A DNA stretch of 64,000 nt from Rubrivivax sp. (GCA_027487905.1 JAIYCR010000052.1:41245-105244), one strand, 5' to 3'. Counted from the stretch's first letter, positions 28,338 through 41,941 are shown. Program-made: numbers and translations. The notes: generated from the sequence alone by a model not told the origin.

Positions 28338-28431
28338 GGGGCTCCCTGTGCTGCTGTGTGAATGGTGTTGGAAAAAGAACAAGGCCGCCAAGGCCCGAAC
28401 GGACCCGGCGACCTCGGAACGGATCGGCCGC

Positions 28432-31711
<3,280 letters not shown>

Positions 31712-31719
<8 letters not shown>

Positions 31720-32911
31720 GCGGGCTCGCCTGGGAGTTCGCCATCAAGGCGATGAAGCGGTCGAAGAGGTAGGCGATGTCGTGCGGGCCGGGAGAGGCTT
31801 CCGGGTGGCCCTGGAAGCAGTAGGCCGGCCGATCGGTTCGTGCCAGCCCCTGGATGGACCCGTCGAACAGGCTCAGGTGCGTGACCCGCAGGTTGGCCGG
31901 CAGGCTGGCCGGGTCGACGGCAAAGCCGTGGTTCTGGCTGGTGATGCTGACGCGGCCAGTGTCCTCGTCGCGGACCGGGTGGTTGGCGCCGTGGTGGCCG
32001 AACTTCATCTTGAAGGTGCGGGCGCCCGAAGCCAGCGCGAGGATCTGGTGGCCCAGGCAGATGCCGAAGGTGGGCAGGCCCGCTTCGACGAGGCTGCGGG
32101 TGGCCTCGATGGCCGAGGTGCAGGGCTCAGGGTCGCCAGGGCCGTTGCTCAGGAAGATGCCATGGGGCTTGAGCGCCAGCGCCTGCCGGGCGGAAGTTCC
32201 GGCCGGCACGACGGTGATGTCGCAGCCCCGCTGCGCCAGCATTCGAAGGATGTTGCGCTTGACGCCGAAATCGAAGGCCACCACCCGGAACGGGCGCGAT
32301 GCGGGGGCGAGGAAGCCCGGGCGCTCTGCCCCCGAGCCCGCCCCTTCGAGCGCCCACTCGCCTTCTGTCCAGGCATAGGGCGCTGCGGTGCTGACCACGC
32401 TGGCCAGGTCGAGGCCGGCCATGCTGGGCGCCGAGCGCGCGCGCGCCAGCGCTGCGGCCAGGTCGGCCTCGCTCAGCGAAGCGCCCGGCGCCGCCGCGAG
32501 GATGCAGCCGTTCTGGGCACCGTGGCTGCGCAGCAGTCGCGTGAGTCGCCGGGTGTCGATGCCGGCGATGCCCGGAACCGCGGCGTCCCTCAGGTAGCCG
32601 GGCAGATCGCTGGTGGCGCGGAAATTCGAGTGCAGTCGAGGCACGTCGCGCACGATGAGGCCGGCGGCGTGAACCGCGGCCGACTCCGCATCCTGCGGGT
32701 TGGCACCGACGTTGCCGATGTGCGGGTAGGTGAGCGTGACGAGCTGGCCCCGGTAGCTCGGATCGGTGAGGATTTCCTGGTAACCGGTGAGCGCGGTGTT
32801 GAACACCACCTCTCCGACAGCGGAGCCTGCGGCCCCGACCGATTGGCCATGGAAGATCGTGCCGTCGGCGAGGACGAGCACCGCTGGGGCGCTGGGCGGC
32901 AGCAGGGACAA
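31712..32911 (-). CDS. carA: Carbamoyl-phosphate synthase small (glutaminase) subunit
   Basis: Supplies ammonia from glutamine to CarB. 399 residues: N-terminal CarA domain ([13 protein letters not shown]) and class I glutamine amidotransferase with the nucleophile in GICLGHQ and the His/Glu pair in [10 protein letters not shown]. The farthest upstream start in frame is a TTG at 32911 with no clear Shine-Dalgarno sequence; GTG 32881 is an alternative. Confidence 0.95.
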
Positions 32912-33045
32912 GGCTGGGGTCTTTCGGAGATCCGGGGGCTGGGCGCGCGGCGGGCGTCAGCGCCCGGGGGCACTGCGGCGTCGGGCGGGCTCTCGGAGCG
33001 CACGCGCGGACGCACCACCGCACGGTGGGAGCGAGCAAACCCTAG

Positions 33046-33051
33046 ATTATA
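33046..33051 (-). promoter_or_regulatory. -10 box of carAB
   Basis: Perfect TATAAT on the minus strand between the GlcG-like gene and carA. The leader to carA is about 128 bases, with inverted repeats at 33015-33028 (CCACCG/CGGTGG) and 32951-32966 (CGGGCG/CGCCCG). No good -35. Confidence 0.5.
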
Positions 33052-33081
33052 GGAGCGGGCCGCAGCGGTCCGCCCCGGCAG

Positions 33082-33489
33082 TCAGCTCGTCAACGCGGCA
33101 ATGCCCGCCTTGGCGATCTGGGCATCCTCGGAGGACTTCACGCCACTGACGCCCACGGCACCGGCCACTTCGCCGTCCTGGAGCACCGGCACACCCCCCT
33201 CGAGCAAGCCGTCGATGAGCGGGGCGCTGAGGAAGGACGTGCGCCCGCCGTTGATCATCTCTTCGTACACCGCCGTCTCGCGACGCCCCAGCGCCGAGGT
33301 GCGGGCCTTGGCGACGCAGATGGCTGCCGAAAGCGGTGCGGCGCCGTCCAGGCGGGTCATGCCCAGCAGGTGGCCGCCATCGTCGACGACGGCGATCGAC
33401 ACTTTCCAGCCATGGGACTGCGCTTCGGCGGTAGCGGCGGCCAGGATGCGCTGGACGTCGGCGGCTTCGAGGTGGGGTCGGTTCTTCAT
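33082..33489 (-). CDS. GlcG/HbpS family protein
   Basis: 135-residue protein of the GlcG/HbpS/PduO-C fold. Visible are SIAVVDDGGHLLGMTRLDGA, the AKARTSALG helix, GGVPVLQDGEVAGAVGVSG and the closing IAKAGIAAL. Members bind heme or cobalamin or are found in glycolate loci; none of these contexts is present here, so the role is unknown. No signal peptide is seen, so it is probably cytosolic. Confidence 0.85.
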   Translation of the reverse strand: MKNRPHLEAADVQRILAAATAEAQSHGWKVSIAVVDDGGHLLGMTRLDGAAPLSAAICVAKARTSALGRRETAVYEEMINGGRTSFLSAPLIDGLLEGGVPVLQDGEVAGAVGVSGVKSSEDAQIAKAGIAALTS

Positions 33490-33502
33490 GTCCCTGATTG
33501 TC
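33490..33502 (-). promoter_or_regulatory. Possible leaderless promoter of the GlcG-like gene
   Basis: GACAAT followed by seven bases and the ATG. The spacer CAGGGAC could instead act as a weak Shine-Dalgarno sequence, so this case is ambiguous. Confidence 0.3.
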
Positions 33503-33614
33503 GCCGGACGAATCGGCCACGGACGCCGCGATCGGAGATGATCGGGCCCGACCCGGGAACTCGGACGCGACTTCGCGGTCCGAGCAGGTTCTCGTCGACA
33601 TCGCAGGAGGCTTC

Positions 33615-34310
33615 ATGAACGACACCGTCCACACCCCTTATACCGTCGGCTCCGCATCCGGCGGCACGGTTGCCCAGCGCAACCGCGTCCTTCGCAACAC
33701 CTACTGGCTGCTCGCGCTGTCCATGGTGCCCACCGTGCTGGGCGCGTGGGTGGGCGTGGCCACCGGCATCGGCCGCATGATGTCCCCGGGCATCGGCCTG
33801 GTCGTGTTCCTGGTGGGCGCCTTCGGATTCATGTTCGCCATCGAGAAGAACAAGAACTCGGCGGCCGGCGTGCCCATCCTGCTCGCCTTCACCTTCTTCA
33901 TGGGCGTCATGCTGTCGCGCCTGGTCGGTGCGGTGCTCGGGCTTCAAAGCGGCGCCCAGCTGATCATGATGGCCTTCGCGGGCACGGGCGCGATCTTCCT
34001 GGGCATGGCGTCCCTGTCGAGCATCATCAAGCGCGACCTGACGTCGATGGGCAAGTGGCTCTTCATCGGCGCCATCCTGCTGCTGGTGGCGGGCCTTGCG
34101 AACTTCTTCATCCAGTCCAGCGCGCTGATGATCACGCTGTCGGTGCTGGCCATCGGCATCTTCTCCGCCTTCATCCTCTACGACCTGAAGCGGGTGCAGG
34201 ACGGGCTGGAGACGAACTACATCACTGCCACGCTCGGCGTCTACCTGAGCATCTACAACGTGTTCCAGTCGCTCCTGGCGATCTTCGGCCTGACCAGCAG
34301 CAGCGACTGA
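33615..34310 (+). CDS. Bax inhibitor-1/YccA family membrane protein
   Basis: 231 residues with seven hydrophobic segments after a 25-residue soluble N-terminus (VAQRNRVLRNTYWLLALS). The conserved acidic C-terminal segment is present with FILYDLKRVQDG and YLSIYNVFQSLLAIFG. E. coli YccA modulates FtsH; a calcium-leak role is proposed for others. ATG 33615 is preceded by AGGAGG, which decides the start. A strong terminator follows. Confidence 0.93.
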   Translation: MNDTVHTPYTVGSASGGTVAQRNRVLRNTYWLLALSMVPTVLGAWVGVATGIGRMMSPGIGLVVFLVGAFGFMFAIEKNKNSAAGVPILLAFTFFMGVMLSRLVGAVLGLQSGAQLIMMAFAGTGAIFLGMASLSSIIKRDLTSMGKWLFIGAILLLVAGLANFFIQSSALMITLSVLAIGIFSAFILYDLKRVQDGLETNYITATLGVYLSIYNVFQSLLAIFGLTSSSD

Positions 34311-34372
34311 CCAGCCGGTCCCGGAGTTCGCAGGCGCCTGCTGCGCCTGAGGCTTCCGTCTAGATGTGTGCT

Positions 34373-34400
34373 GAAGGGCCCGCTGAGCGGGCCCTTCGTT
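34373..34400. terminator. Bidirectional terminator between the BI-1 gene and rlmD
   Basis: GAAGGGCCCGC pairs with GCGGGCCCTTC (11 base pairs, three-base loop), with T-rich flanks GTTCGTTC-like on the plus side. It lies between two convergent genes. Confidence 0.85.
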
Positions 34401-34413
34401 CGTCTGGAGCCCG

Positions 34414-35883
34414 TCAGGACAGCTCTGGGTCGACAGCGGATTGGGCCGGGGCATCGCCCGGCAGACTTTCACCGGGTGCGTCGTCCTTCAGCACGGCGTC
34501 GGGGTTCCATTCGAACACCGCGATGCTCTCCACATGGGCGGTGTGCGGGAACATGTTGACCACACCCGCTGCCTTCAGGACATAGCCGGCTCGGTGGACG
34601 AGCAGGCCCGCGTCGCGCGCGAGGGTCGCGGGGTTGCAGCTCACGTAGACGATGCGGCGCGGCATCAGCGGACGACCGCCCTCGGTGCTGCCCGCAGCCT
34701 GCACACCCTCCGCGCTGGACGGAGCTGACCGGGCGCGCGCCGCGAGCGCCTGGACCAATGCGAAGGCGCCCTCGCGCGGCGGGTCGATGAGCCAATGGCT
34801 GGCCGCCGGAAGGCGGTCCAGCGCCGGGGCGTCGATCTTGAAGAGGTCCACCGCTTCGAAGCGGGCGCGTTCGGCCAGGCCGTTGCGCTGGGCGTTCTCG
34901 CGGGCTCTTCGAACCAGCGTCTCGCTGCCCTCGAGCCCGAGCACGCGCGCACTGCTCCGTGCCAGCGGCAGGGTGAAGTTGCCCAGCCCGCAGAACCAGT
35001 CGATGACCGAAGCTTCGGGGCCCGCACCGAGCAGCCGCAGGGCCAGCTCGACCAGCACCTGGTTGACCCCCAGGTTGACCTGGGTGAAGTCGGTCGGCGC
35101 GAAGGGCATGCGCAGGCCGAAGGCCGGAAGGTCGTAGAAGAGTTCGGGCGCATCCGCATCCAGCGGCTTCACGGTGGCCGGCCCTCCGGGCTGCAACCAC
35201 CACACCACGCCGTGCTGGCGGGCGAAGTCGCGCAGGCGCTGGAGGTCGGCGTCGCCCAGTGGCTCCAGGTGGCGAAGGGCCAGCGCCGTCCGCTCCGAGC
35301 CGACGGCCACCTCGATCTGCGGCAGCCGGTCCCGCTGATCCATGCCCATCACCAGGGCCTGCAGGGCAGGAATGAGCGCGGAGACCGCTGGCGGCAGCAC
35401 CTCGCAACGCTGCATGTCGGCCACATAGCTGGACTTGCGTTCGTGGAAGCCCACGAGCACCCGGCCCTTCTTCGCGACGTGTCGCACCGACAGCCTCGCC
35501 CGGTAGCGGTAGCCCCAGGTGGGTCCAGCCAGCGGACGCAGCATCCGCTCGGCCCGGGTCTTGCCCAGGTGCCAGAGCTGGTCCTCCAGGACCCGCTGCT
35601 TGATGGCCACCTGGGCCGAGGGCTCCAAGTGCTGGAGCTTGCAGCCACCGCACACGCCGAAATGCGGGCAACGCGGCGTCACCCTCATCGCACTGTGTCG
35701 GCGCCAGGCGATGGCCTCGCCCTGCTCCCACTGGTTCTTGCGGCGATGCACCTTCACCTGCACCACTTCGCCAGGCAGGGCCCCCTCGACGAACACGACC
35801 TTGCCGTCAGGTCGGCGGGCGATTCCCTGCCCCTCCAGGTCCAGGGATTCGATGCTCAGCCAGTTCGATTGCGTGTCATTCAT
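34414..35883 (-). CDS. rlmD: 23S rRNA (uracil-1939-C5)-methyltransferase RlmD
   Basis: Adds the 5-methyl group to U1939 of 23S rRNA. 489 residues: N-terminal TRAM domain ([21 protein letters not shown]), an iron-sulfur cysteine set [10 protein letters not shown] plus a later Cys, SAM domain with [21 protein letters not shown] and the catalytic cysteine in [15 protein letters not shown] 35883 fits the family N-terminus. Downstream of nlpD, with its own -10-like element at the start codon. Confidence 0.95.
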   Translation of the reverse strand: MNDTQSNWLSIESLDLEGQGIARRPDGKVVFVEGALPGEVVQVKVHRRKNQWEQGEAIAWRRHSAMRVTPRCPHFGVCGGCKLQHLEPSAQVAIKQRVLEDQLWHLGKTRAERMLRPLAGPTWGYRYRARLSVRHVAKKGRVLVGFHERKSSYVADMQRCEVLPPAVSALIPALQALVMGMDQRDRLPQIEVAVGSERTALALRHLEPLGDADLQRLRDFARQHGVVWWLQPGGPATVKPLDADAPELFYDLPAFGLRMPFAPTDFTQVNLGVNQVLVELALRLLGAGPEASVIDWFCGLGNFTLPLARSSARVLGLEGSETLVRRARENAQRNGLAERARFEAVDLFKIDAPALDRLPAASHWLIDPPREGAFALVQALAARARSAPSSAEGVQAAGSTEGGRPLMPRRIVYVSCNPATLARDAGLLVHRAGYVLKAAGVVNMFPHTAHVESIAVFEWNPDAVLKDDAPGESLPGDAPAQSAVDPELS

Positions 35884-35895
35884 GCGCGCATTATC
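35884..35895 (-). promoter_or_regulatory. Predicted leaderless promoter of rlmD
   Basis: GATAAT, six bases GCGCGC, then the ATG on the minus strand. No Shine-Dalgarno sequence; -35 poor. Confidence 0.5.
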
Positions 35896-35948
35896 GAAAC
35901 CCACCGGGTCTTCGCCGCTTCCGCGCCGGCGCACGGTGGCCGAAGCGC

Positions 35949-37016
35949 TCAACGGGCGGGCAGCAGGCGGGCCGGATCGACCGGGCGACCCTGACGCCGG
36001 ATCTCGAAGTGCAACTGCACCCGCTCGGCGTCGGTGGACCCCATCTCGGCGATGCGCTGACCGCGACGCACGTTCTGGTCTTCCTTCACCAGCAGCGTCT
36101 GGTTGTGCGCATAAGCCGTGAGGAAGGTGTTGTTGTGCTTGACGATCACGAGGTTGCCGTATCCCCGAAGGCCAGAACCCGCGTAGACCACCCGGCCATC
36201 GGCGGCGGCCAGTACCGGGTCTCCGGCGCGCCCGCCGATGGCCAGGCCCTTGCTGCGCGCTTCGTCGAAGGCGGCGAGCACCGGGCCGCTGGCGGGCCAG
36301 GCCCAGTTGAGGTCGTCATCGCCGGAGGCTGCCTGCGACGCAGGCGGCACGGCGTTCGGCACCGCCGCCGCGGCAGGCCCGGCAGCCGCCCGGACCGGCG
36401 GCACCACGGCGCTGGCGGCTCCGCCGGCCACGGCCACCGCAGGAGCAGCCGGCACAGCGAGCACAGGCGCGGAAGCGGGGACGCCGGAGGCCGCACCGGC
36501 CGGGCGCACCGCAGCGGCGGCGGAGGCCTCCGCGTTCGGCGGCACCACCCGCAGCACCTGCCCGACCTCGATGAGGTTCGCGTTGTCCAGGTTGTTCCAA
36601 CGGACGATGTCGCGCCAGTTCTGGCCGGTGTCCAAGCCAATGCGGATCATCGTGTCACCGGGCTTGACGGCGTAGTAGCCCGGCTTGCCGAGGTTCTCGA
36701 TGCCCGGTGGTGGCTTGGGCGGCGGCGCATCGACGGCCGGGCCCGACGGCGAGACCGGCAGGGCGATGGCGCCGGACGGTGCGCTGAGCGCAGCCGGCGA
36801 CGCGACGGTCGGGGCCGGCGCGGTGACCGGCAGCGGCGCCGGGGTGGCCGAAGCCACCACCGCGGCAGGACGCTGGCCCCGGACGGCCCGCTCTTCGACA
36901 GGCGCCCGGTGGCTGGGCGACGCGCAGGCGGTCACCAGCAAGGCCAGTAGCAGCCCGGGCAGGGGTCGCCAGGGGCGGAGACCGACGAGGAGGGATCCCG
37001 AAACAAAAGGCGTCAT
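35949..37016 (-). CDS. nlpD: NlpD-type amidase activator lipoprotein (LysM + degenerate M23)
   Basis: Outer-membrane lipoprotein that activates a septal amidase during cell division. 355 residues: lipobox VTAC gives Cys31; Ala/Pro-rich linker; LysM domain at about 110-160 ([34 protein letters not shown]); second linker; C-terminal LytM domain with [20 protein letters not shown]. The zinc ligands of active M23 enzymes are missing (VLAAADG, VQLHFE), as in E. coli NlpD. ATG 37016 is chosen over a TTG at 37061. The order surE-pcm-nlpD is kept, but rpoS does not follow. Confidence 0.9.
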   Translation of the reverse strand: MTPFVSGSLLVGLRPWRPLPGLLLALLVTACASPSHRAPVEERAVRGQRPAAVVASATPAPLPVTAPAPTVASPAALSAPSGAIALPVSPSGPAVDAPPPKPPPGIENLGKPGYYAVKPGDTMIRIGLDTGQNWRDIVRWNNLDNANLIEVGQVLRVVPPNAEASAAAAVRPAGAASGVPASAPVLAVPAAPAVAVAGGAASAVVPPVRAAAGPAAAAVPNAVPPASQAASGDDDLNWAWPASGPVLAAFDEARSKGLAIGGRAGDPVLAAADGRVVYAGSGLRGYGNLVIVKHNNTFLTAYAHNQTLLVKEDQNVRRGQRIAEMGSTDAERVQLHFEIRRQGRPVDPARLLPAR

Positions 37017-37053
37017 GCGTGCAAGAAGGCTGCGAGACGAGCGCGGGACCCGC

Positions 37054-37899
37054 TCAGGCAAACCCCGATTTTAATGGGACGAAGTGCACCCCATCGTGAC
37101 GTGTGCGCAGGTAGCCGGTCTCGGTGCGGTCGATGACGACCAGCACCTGCGAGCCTTCGACCGGCCCGCCGGTGGGGGCGACGAGTCGGCCACCCACCGC
37201 CAGCTGCTCCAGCCAGGCGGCCGGAACGTCCTCGCCGCCGGCCGCCGACACGATGCTCTGGTAGGGGGCGTTGGGGGGGTGGCCCAGGCGGCCATCCCCG
37301 TGCACCAGCCGCAGATTGCGGGGACGCGCCGGTTCGAGGTGCAGGCGCGCAGCGTCGTGCAGGGCGCGCAGCCGTTCGATGCTGTAGACATCCGACGCCA
37401 GCCGGCACAGCACGGCGGCCTGGTAGCCGCATCCGGTGCCGATCTCCAGCGTCCGCCCGATCGAGCCCGTCGCCCGGGCCTGCGGCCCCTGGAGCAGCAA
37501 GCCGATCATCAAGGCCACGACCGACGGCTTTGAGATGGTCTGGCCATGGCCGATGGGCAGGCTGGTGTCCTCATAGGCCTGGACGGCCAAGGCGGGATCG
37601 ACGAAGCGGTGTCGCTCGACATCGCCCATGACCGCCAGCACGCGTTCATCGTGCACGCCGGTCTGGGCGCGCAGCCGATCGACCATGCGCTGGCGCACAT
37701 CGCGCGATACCAGGCCCAGGCCCGCCGGTGGGATGGAGCGCCGGGGGTCGGCATCGGCATGGGCCTGCCGCAGCGGGCTTTGCGGCCGCAGGACCGCCGT
37801 GGAGCTCGCCGCAAGGCCTGCGGCCGCCTTGCGACCGGTCGGGCTCACGGACTCCAGGCGCGCCGGAAAGCGCGGCCGGGCCTTGCCGTCGTCAGGCAT
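37054..37899 (-). CDS. pcm: Protein-L-isoaspartate O-methyltransferase
   Basis: Repairs isoaspartyl residues in aged proteins using SAM. 281 residues, about 70 longer than the E. coli enzyme owing to a basic, Ala/Pro-rich N-terminal extension. Core: [23 protein letters not shown] (active site), SAM motif [26 protein letters not shown] and a C-terminal beta-strand end. Six bases after surE. Confidence 0.95.
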   Translation of the reverse strand: MPDDGKARPRFPARLESVSPTGRKAAAGLAASSTAVLRPQSPLRQAHADADPRRSIPPAGLGLVSRDVRQRMVDRLRAQTGVHDERVLAVMGDVERHRFVDPALAVQAYEDTSLPIGHGQTISKPSVVALMIGLLLQGPQARATGSIGRTLEIGTGCGYQAAVLCRLASDVYSIERLRALHDAARLHLEPARPRNLRLVHGDGRLGHPPNAPYQSIVSAAGGEDVPAAWLEQLAVGGRLVAPTGGPVEGSQVLVVIDRTETGYLRTRHDGVHFVPLKSGFA

Positions 37900-37905
37900 G
37901 GGGGT

Positions 37906-38664
37906 TCAGGCCCCCGGCCACACACCCGACCAGCGACCCAGCGATGCATGGTCGGTGAGGTCCACCTGCAGCGGGGTGATGGACACCCGGCCCGACGCGG
38001 TCGCGTGGAAGTCGGTGCCCTCACCGGCTTCGCGCGCATCGCCGGCCGGGCCGATCCAGTAGAGCTTGTCGCCCCGCGGGCTCATCTGCTCGATCACCGG
38101 TTCGCTCGCGTGCCGACGACCCAGGCGCGTGATGACCCGGGGCAGCCTGTCGGCGTCCGCGCGGTCGGGGATGTTCACGTTGAGCAGCCAGTGGCCGCCA
38201 GCCTTCCCGGCTGCCAGTCCGGCCAGCGCCTGCTGGATCACAGAGCGGGCCACCCGTCCGGCAGCGTCGATGTGGCCCCAGCCCTTCTCGGTGAGGGAGA
38301 AGGCAATCGCCGGAATGCCGAAGAGATAGCCTTCCATCGCCGCCGCAACCGTGCCCGAATACAGGGTGTCGTCACCCATGTTGGCGCCATTGTTGATGCC
38401 GGAGACGACCAGGTCGGGCTTGTAGCCGAGCAGGCCGGTGAGCGCCACGTGGACGCAGTCCGAGGGCGTGCCGTTGATGTAGCGGTAGCCGTTGCTGGCC
38501 TTGAAGACCTGCAACGGGCGGCCCAGCGTCAGCGAGTTGGACGTGCCGCTCGCGTTCTGCTCTGGAGCCACCACGTCGAGCTCTCCGAGGCCCTCGCAGG
38601 CGGCGACCAGGGTGGCCAGGCCCGGAGCGAGGTAGCCGTCGTCGTTGGCGATGAGGATGCGCAT
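37906..38664 (-). CDS. surE: 5'/3'-nucleotidase SurE
   Basis: Metal-dependent nucleotidase and exopolyphosphatase linked to stationary-phase survival. 252 residues; NDDGY metal site (8-12), the Ser in [32 protein letters not shown] with the metal-binding Asn, and AIAFS. First gene of surE-pcm-nlpD. The ATG lacks a Shine-Dalgarno sequence. Confidence 0.98.
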   Translation of the reverse strand: MRILIANDDGYLAPGLATLVAACEGLGELDVVAPEQNASGTSNSLTLGRPLQVFKASNGYRYINGTPSDCVHVALTGLLGYKPDLVVSGINNGANMGDDTLYSGTVAAAMEGYLFGIPAIAFSLTEKGWGHIDAAGRVARSVIQQALAGLAAGKAGGHWLLNVNIPDRADADRLPRVITRLGRRHASEPVIEQMSPRGDKLYWIGPAGDAREAGEGTDFHATASGRVSITPLQVDLTDHASLGRWSGVWPGA

Positions 38665-38676
38665 GTCGGGATTGTA
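38665..38676 (-). promoter_or_regulatory. Predicted leaderless promoter of surE
   Basis: TACAAT, six bases CCCGAC, then the ATG on the minus strand. No Shine-Dalgarno sequence; no good -35 at the usual distance. Confidence 0.5.
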
Positions 38677-38747
38677 GGGAGCACCGCATCAAGCCCCGGC
38701 CGCCGCCCGCTGCTTATGATCACCCCGCCCATCGACGAGGAACCCTG

Positions 38748-39728
38748 ATGCACGCCTGGATCTGCGAGAACCCGACCGGGGTGGATGCCCTGCAGTGGCG
38801 GGAGCAGCCCGTCCCTCAGCCCGGTGCGGGAGAGGTCCGCGTGGCCATCCGCGCAGCCAGCCTCAACTTCCCAGACCTGCTCGTCGTCCAGGGCAAGTAC
38901 CAGTTCAAGCCGCCCACCCCTTTCGTCCCCGGCTCGGAGTACGCCGGCACGGTCGAGGCGCTCGGTGAAGGGGTCCGGGGTGTGCGGGTGGGCGATCGCG
39001 TCGCCGCCTTCGCCGGCATCGGCGGTTTCGCCACCCACGCCTGCACCTCCGAGCGCCTGCTGCTGCCGCTGCCGGACGCGATGCCCTGGGACGAGGCCTC
39101 GGCCTTCATCTGCACCTACGCCACCACCCACCATGCGCTGATCGACCGGGCCGCACTGAAGCCCGGCGAGACCGTGCTGGTGCTCGGCGCGGCGGGCGGC
39201 GTGGGCACGGCAGCCATCCAGATCGGCAAGGCCGCAGGCGCCCGCGTCATCGCCGCGGCGTCCACCGCCGAGAAGCGCGCGGCCTGCCAGGCGCTCGGGG
39301 CCGACGAAACCGTGTCGACCGAGGACGTGGCCGCCCTGCGCGAAGAGCTCAAGCGGCTGACGGGCGGCCAGGGCGTCGACGTGGTCTACGACCCGGTGGG
39401 CGGCAGCCTGGCCGAGCCCTGCTTCCGCTCGATCGCCTGGCGGGGCCGCTACCTGGTGATCGGCTTCGCCCAGGGTGGCATCCCGGCGCTGCCGCTGAAT
39501 CTCGCGCTGCTCAAGGGCGCGTCCATCGTGGGTGTCTTCTGGGGCGACTTCGCCCGCCGCGAACCGGCCGCCGCGAGGGCCGCCTTGGGCGAACTGCTGT
39601 CCTGGCATGCCCAGGGGCGGGTCCGCCCGGTCATCGATTCGCGCCTGCCGATGGACGCCCTTCCCGCCGCCTTCGCCCGCATGGCCAGCCGCCAGGTGAT
39701 CGGCAAGCTGGTGCTGACCCATGGATGA
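38748..39728 (+). CDS. NADPH:quinone oxidoreductase family protein (MDR superfamily)
   Basis: 326 residues of zinc-free medium-chain dehydrogenase/reductase fold, reducing quinones or enones with NADPH. N-terminal GroES-like part with ASLNFPDLLVVQGKY and VPGSEYAGTV; Rossmann motif GAAGGVGTAAIQIGKAAG at about 150-170; YDPVGG and WRGRYLVIGFA. GAGGAA lies upstream of the ATG. Its end overlaps the response regulator gene by eight bases, suggesting co-transcription. Confidence 0.9.
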   Translation: MHAWICENPTGVDALQWREQPVPQPGAGEVRVAIRAASLNFPDLLVVQGKYQFKPPTPFVPGSEYAGTVEALGEGVRGVRVGDRVAAFAGIGGFATHACTSERLLLPLPDAMPWDEASAFICTYATTHHALIDRAALKPGETVLVLGAAGGVGTAAIQIGKAAGARVIAAASTAEKRAACQALGADETVSTEDVAALREELKRLTGGQGVDVVYDPVGGSLAEPCFRSIAWRGRYLVIGFAQGGIPALPLNLALLKGASIVGVFWGDFARREPAAARAALGELLSWHAQGRVRPVIDSRLPMDALPAAFARMASRQVIGKLVLTHG

Positions 39729-40338
39729 GCCAGCACCGGCGCCGCTCGCGTTGCGGGTGCTGATCGCCGACGAGAACCCCGCGTCGCGGCGTTTCCTGGC
39801 GCGCGTGGTCCAGGACAGCTTCTCCGACCCGGCGTCCATCGTCGAATGCAGCGACACCGGATCCGCGCTGGACCTGCTCGGGCCGGACATCGACCTGCTG
39901 CTGGTCGACCAGCAGCTGCCCGAAGGCGGGGCCGCCGAACTGCTTCGCCAGCGCGGCGCCAGTCCCGCCCTCAAGGTGGTGACCACGCTCTACAGCGACG
40001 ACGAACGGCTCTTCGACCTCATTCGACTGGGTGCAGCCGGCTACCTGCTGAAGGAGGACCGGCTGGAGGTGCAGGTCGAGCAGCTGCAGCGCATCGCCCA
40101 TGGTGAGCCGCCGCTGTCGCCGGCGATTGCGCGCTGTGCACTGGCGGTGCTCGGGCCGTCCTCGGGTTCGGCTGCGGGCCGTGCCCGGCTCGAACCGGAA
40201 GAGTCCGATGTGCTCAACCGGCTCAGCCGCGGCTATACGCTGCGGGAGGTCGCCGCGTCGCTGTCGCTGCGCCAGGCGGCCATTGCAGGGCACATCGCGT
40301 CGATCTACCGCAAGGTGCAGGCCGCCCAGGGCGTCTGA
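39721..40338 (+). CDS. Response regulator with LuxR/NarL-like output domain
   Basis: 205 residues. Receiver domain 10-125 with acidic pair D17/E18, phosphoacceptor D63 (LLLVDQQLPEGG), Thr 88/89 and K111 all in place. The C-terminal part (LEPEESDVLNRLSRGYTLREVAASLSL) resembles a LuxR-type helix-turn-helix, with a diverged recognition helix. No histidine kinase gene is next to it, so it is an orphan regulator in this window. Start overlaps the oxidoreductase stop. Confidence 0.85.
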   Translation: MDEPAPAPLALRVLIADENPASRRFLARVVQDSFSDPASIVECSDTGSALDLLGPDIDLLLVDQQLPEGGAAELLRQRGASPALKVVTTLYSDDERLFDLIRLGAAGYLLKEDRLEVQVEQLQRIAHGEPPLSPAIARCALAVLGPSSGSAAGRARLEPEESDVLNRLSRGYTLREVAASLSLRQAAIAGHIASIYRKVQAAQGV

Positions 40339-40366
40339 AGCGCCGGCTGCCCCCCGTGCGCCCGGC

Positions 40367-41476
40367 TCAGTCGGTCGGATCGACGCGGGCGGCGATCCGC
40401 GGTGTGTCCACCCGGACATCGCCGCACTGGGCCCGCCACCGAAGCGCATGGTCGATCAGCACCAGCGCGAGCATCGCTTCGGCGATGGGCGTGGCCCGGA
40501 TGCCCACGCAGGGATCGTGGCGCCCATGCGTGGACACGGTGGTGGCTTCGCCCGCCCTGGTGATGGAGCGCCGGGGGGTGCGGATGGAGCTGGTGGGCTT
40601 GATGGCGATGGACACGGTGATGTCCTGCCCCGTGCTGATGCCGCCCAGCACGCCGCCGGCGTGGTTGGTGACGAAGCCTTGGGGGGTGAGCTCGTCGCCA
40701 TGCACGCTGCCGCGCTGGGCGATGCTCGCGAAGCCGGCGCCGATCTCCACGCCCTTGACCGCGTTGATGCCCATCATCGCGTGGGCGATGTCGGCGTCCA
40801 GCCGGTCATAGAGCGGCTCGCCCCAGCCCACGGGCACCCCGTGCGCGGCCACCTCGATGCGCGCGCCGCAGGAGTCGCCCGCACGGCGCAGATCATCCAT
40901 GTAGGCCTCCAGCCGCGGGATGTCGGTGGCGTTGGCGGCAAAGAAGGGATTTCGGGAAACGTGTTCTAGCGACTCGAAGGCGATGGGGATTTCGCCCAGC
41001 TGCGACAGGTGTCCGCTCAGCCGGATGCCGTGCCGCTCGGCCAGCCACTTGCGGGCCACCGCACCGGCTGCGACCGCCGGGGCGGTGAGGCGGGCCGACG
41101 AACGACCCCCGCCGCGCGGGTCGCGAATGCCGTAGCGGTGCCAGTAGGTGTAGTCCGCGTGGCCTGGCCGGAAGGTGTCGAGCAGGTTGCCGTAGTCCTT
41201 GCTGCGCTGGTCGGTGTTGCGGATCAGCAGGGCGATGGGCGCGCCGGTCGTTCGCCCTTCGAAGACGCCGGACAGGATTTCCACCGCGTCGGGTTCGTTG
41301 CGCTGCGTGACGTGCCGGCTGGTGCCGGGGCGGCGCCGGTCGAGCTCGGGCTGGATGTCCGATTCGCTGAGCTCGAGTCCGGGGGGGCAGCCGTCGATGA
41401 CGCAGCCGACCGCCGGTCCGTGGCTTTCGCCGAAGTTGGTGACCCTGAAAAGCTCACCGAAAGTGGAGCCCGCCAT
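40367..41476 (-). CDS. aroC: Chorismate synthase
   Basis: Last step of the shikimate pathway, 5-enolpyruvylshikimate-3-phosphate to chorismate, with reduced FMN. 369 residues; signatures [18 protein letters not shown] at the start, [12 protein letters not shown] in the middle, and GGISTGQDI near the end. Six bases after the CBS-domain gene, so the two are one transcript. Confidence 0.98.
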   Translation of the reverse strand: MAGSTFGELFRVTNFGESHGPAVGCVIDGCPPGLELSESDIQPELDRRRPGTSRHVTQRNEPDAVEILSGVFEGRTTGAPIALLIRNTDQRSKDYGNLLDTFRPGHADYTYWHRYGIRDPRGGGRSSARLTAPAVAAGAVARKWLAERHGIRLSGHLSQLGEIPIAFESLEHVSRNPFFAANATDIPRLEAYMDDLRRAGDSCGARIEVAAHGVPVGWGEPLYDRLDADIAHAMMGINAVKGVEIGAGFASIAQRGSVHGDELTPQGFVTNHAGGVLGGISTGQDITVSIAIKPTSSIRTPRRSITRAGEATTVSTHGRHDPCVGIRATPIAEAMLALVLIDHALRWRAQCGDVRVDTPRIAARVDPTD

Positions 41477-41482
41477 GCCGGA

Positions 41483-41941
41483 TCAGCCCGCCGCCGCGCC
41501 CTGGCCGTCTGCCGGCCAGTCGCGGATGTAGGCCTTGAGCATGCGGTTCTCGAAGTCCTGGGAGTCGACCACCGCCTTGGCCACGTCGTACAGGGAGATC
41601 ACGCCCATCAGCGTGCGCTGGGTCATCACCGGCATGTAGCGTGCGTGGCGGTCGAGCATCATGCGGCGCACTTCGTCGAGCTCGGTGTCGGGCGTGCAGG
41701 ACAACGGGGCGTCGTCCATCACCGTTCGCACGATGGTCGTGCCCGTCTGGCCGCCGTTGCGCACCACGGCGGCGATGCATTCGCGGAAGGTGAGCATGCC
41801 CACCAGGTCGCCGTGTTCCATCACCACCAGGGAGCCGATGTCCCGCTCGGCCATGACCTGCAGCGCCAGCGCGAGGGGTTCATCGGGTGAAATGGCGTAG
41901 AGCACGTTGCCCTTGACGCGCAGGATGTCGCTGACTTTCAT
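41483..41941 (-). CDS. CBS-domain protein
   Basis: 152 residues with two CBS motifs: the first at about 8-65 (LALALQVMAERDIGSLVVM), the second at about 75-130 (DEVRRMMLDRHARYMPVM, LMGVISLYDV). Such stand-alone pairs bind adenine nucleotides or SAM and act as sensors or regulators. The partner is unknown; placement before aroC may be incidental. Confidence 0.88.
   Translation of the reverse strand: MKVSDILRVKGNVLYAISPDEPLALALQVMAERDIGSLVVMEHGDLVGMLTFRECIAAVVRNGGQTGTTIVRTVMDDAPLSCTPDTELDEVRRMMLDRHARYMPVMTQRTLMGVISLYDVAKAVVDSQDFENRMLKAYIRDWPADGQGAAAG

Noticed and set aside
34331..34340. CAGGCGCCTG palindrome after the Bax-inhibitor gene
   Set aside because: Ten-base palindromes are frequent at this GC content and the real terminator is the stem at 34373-34397.
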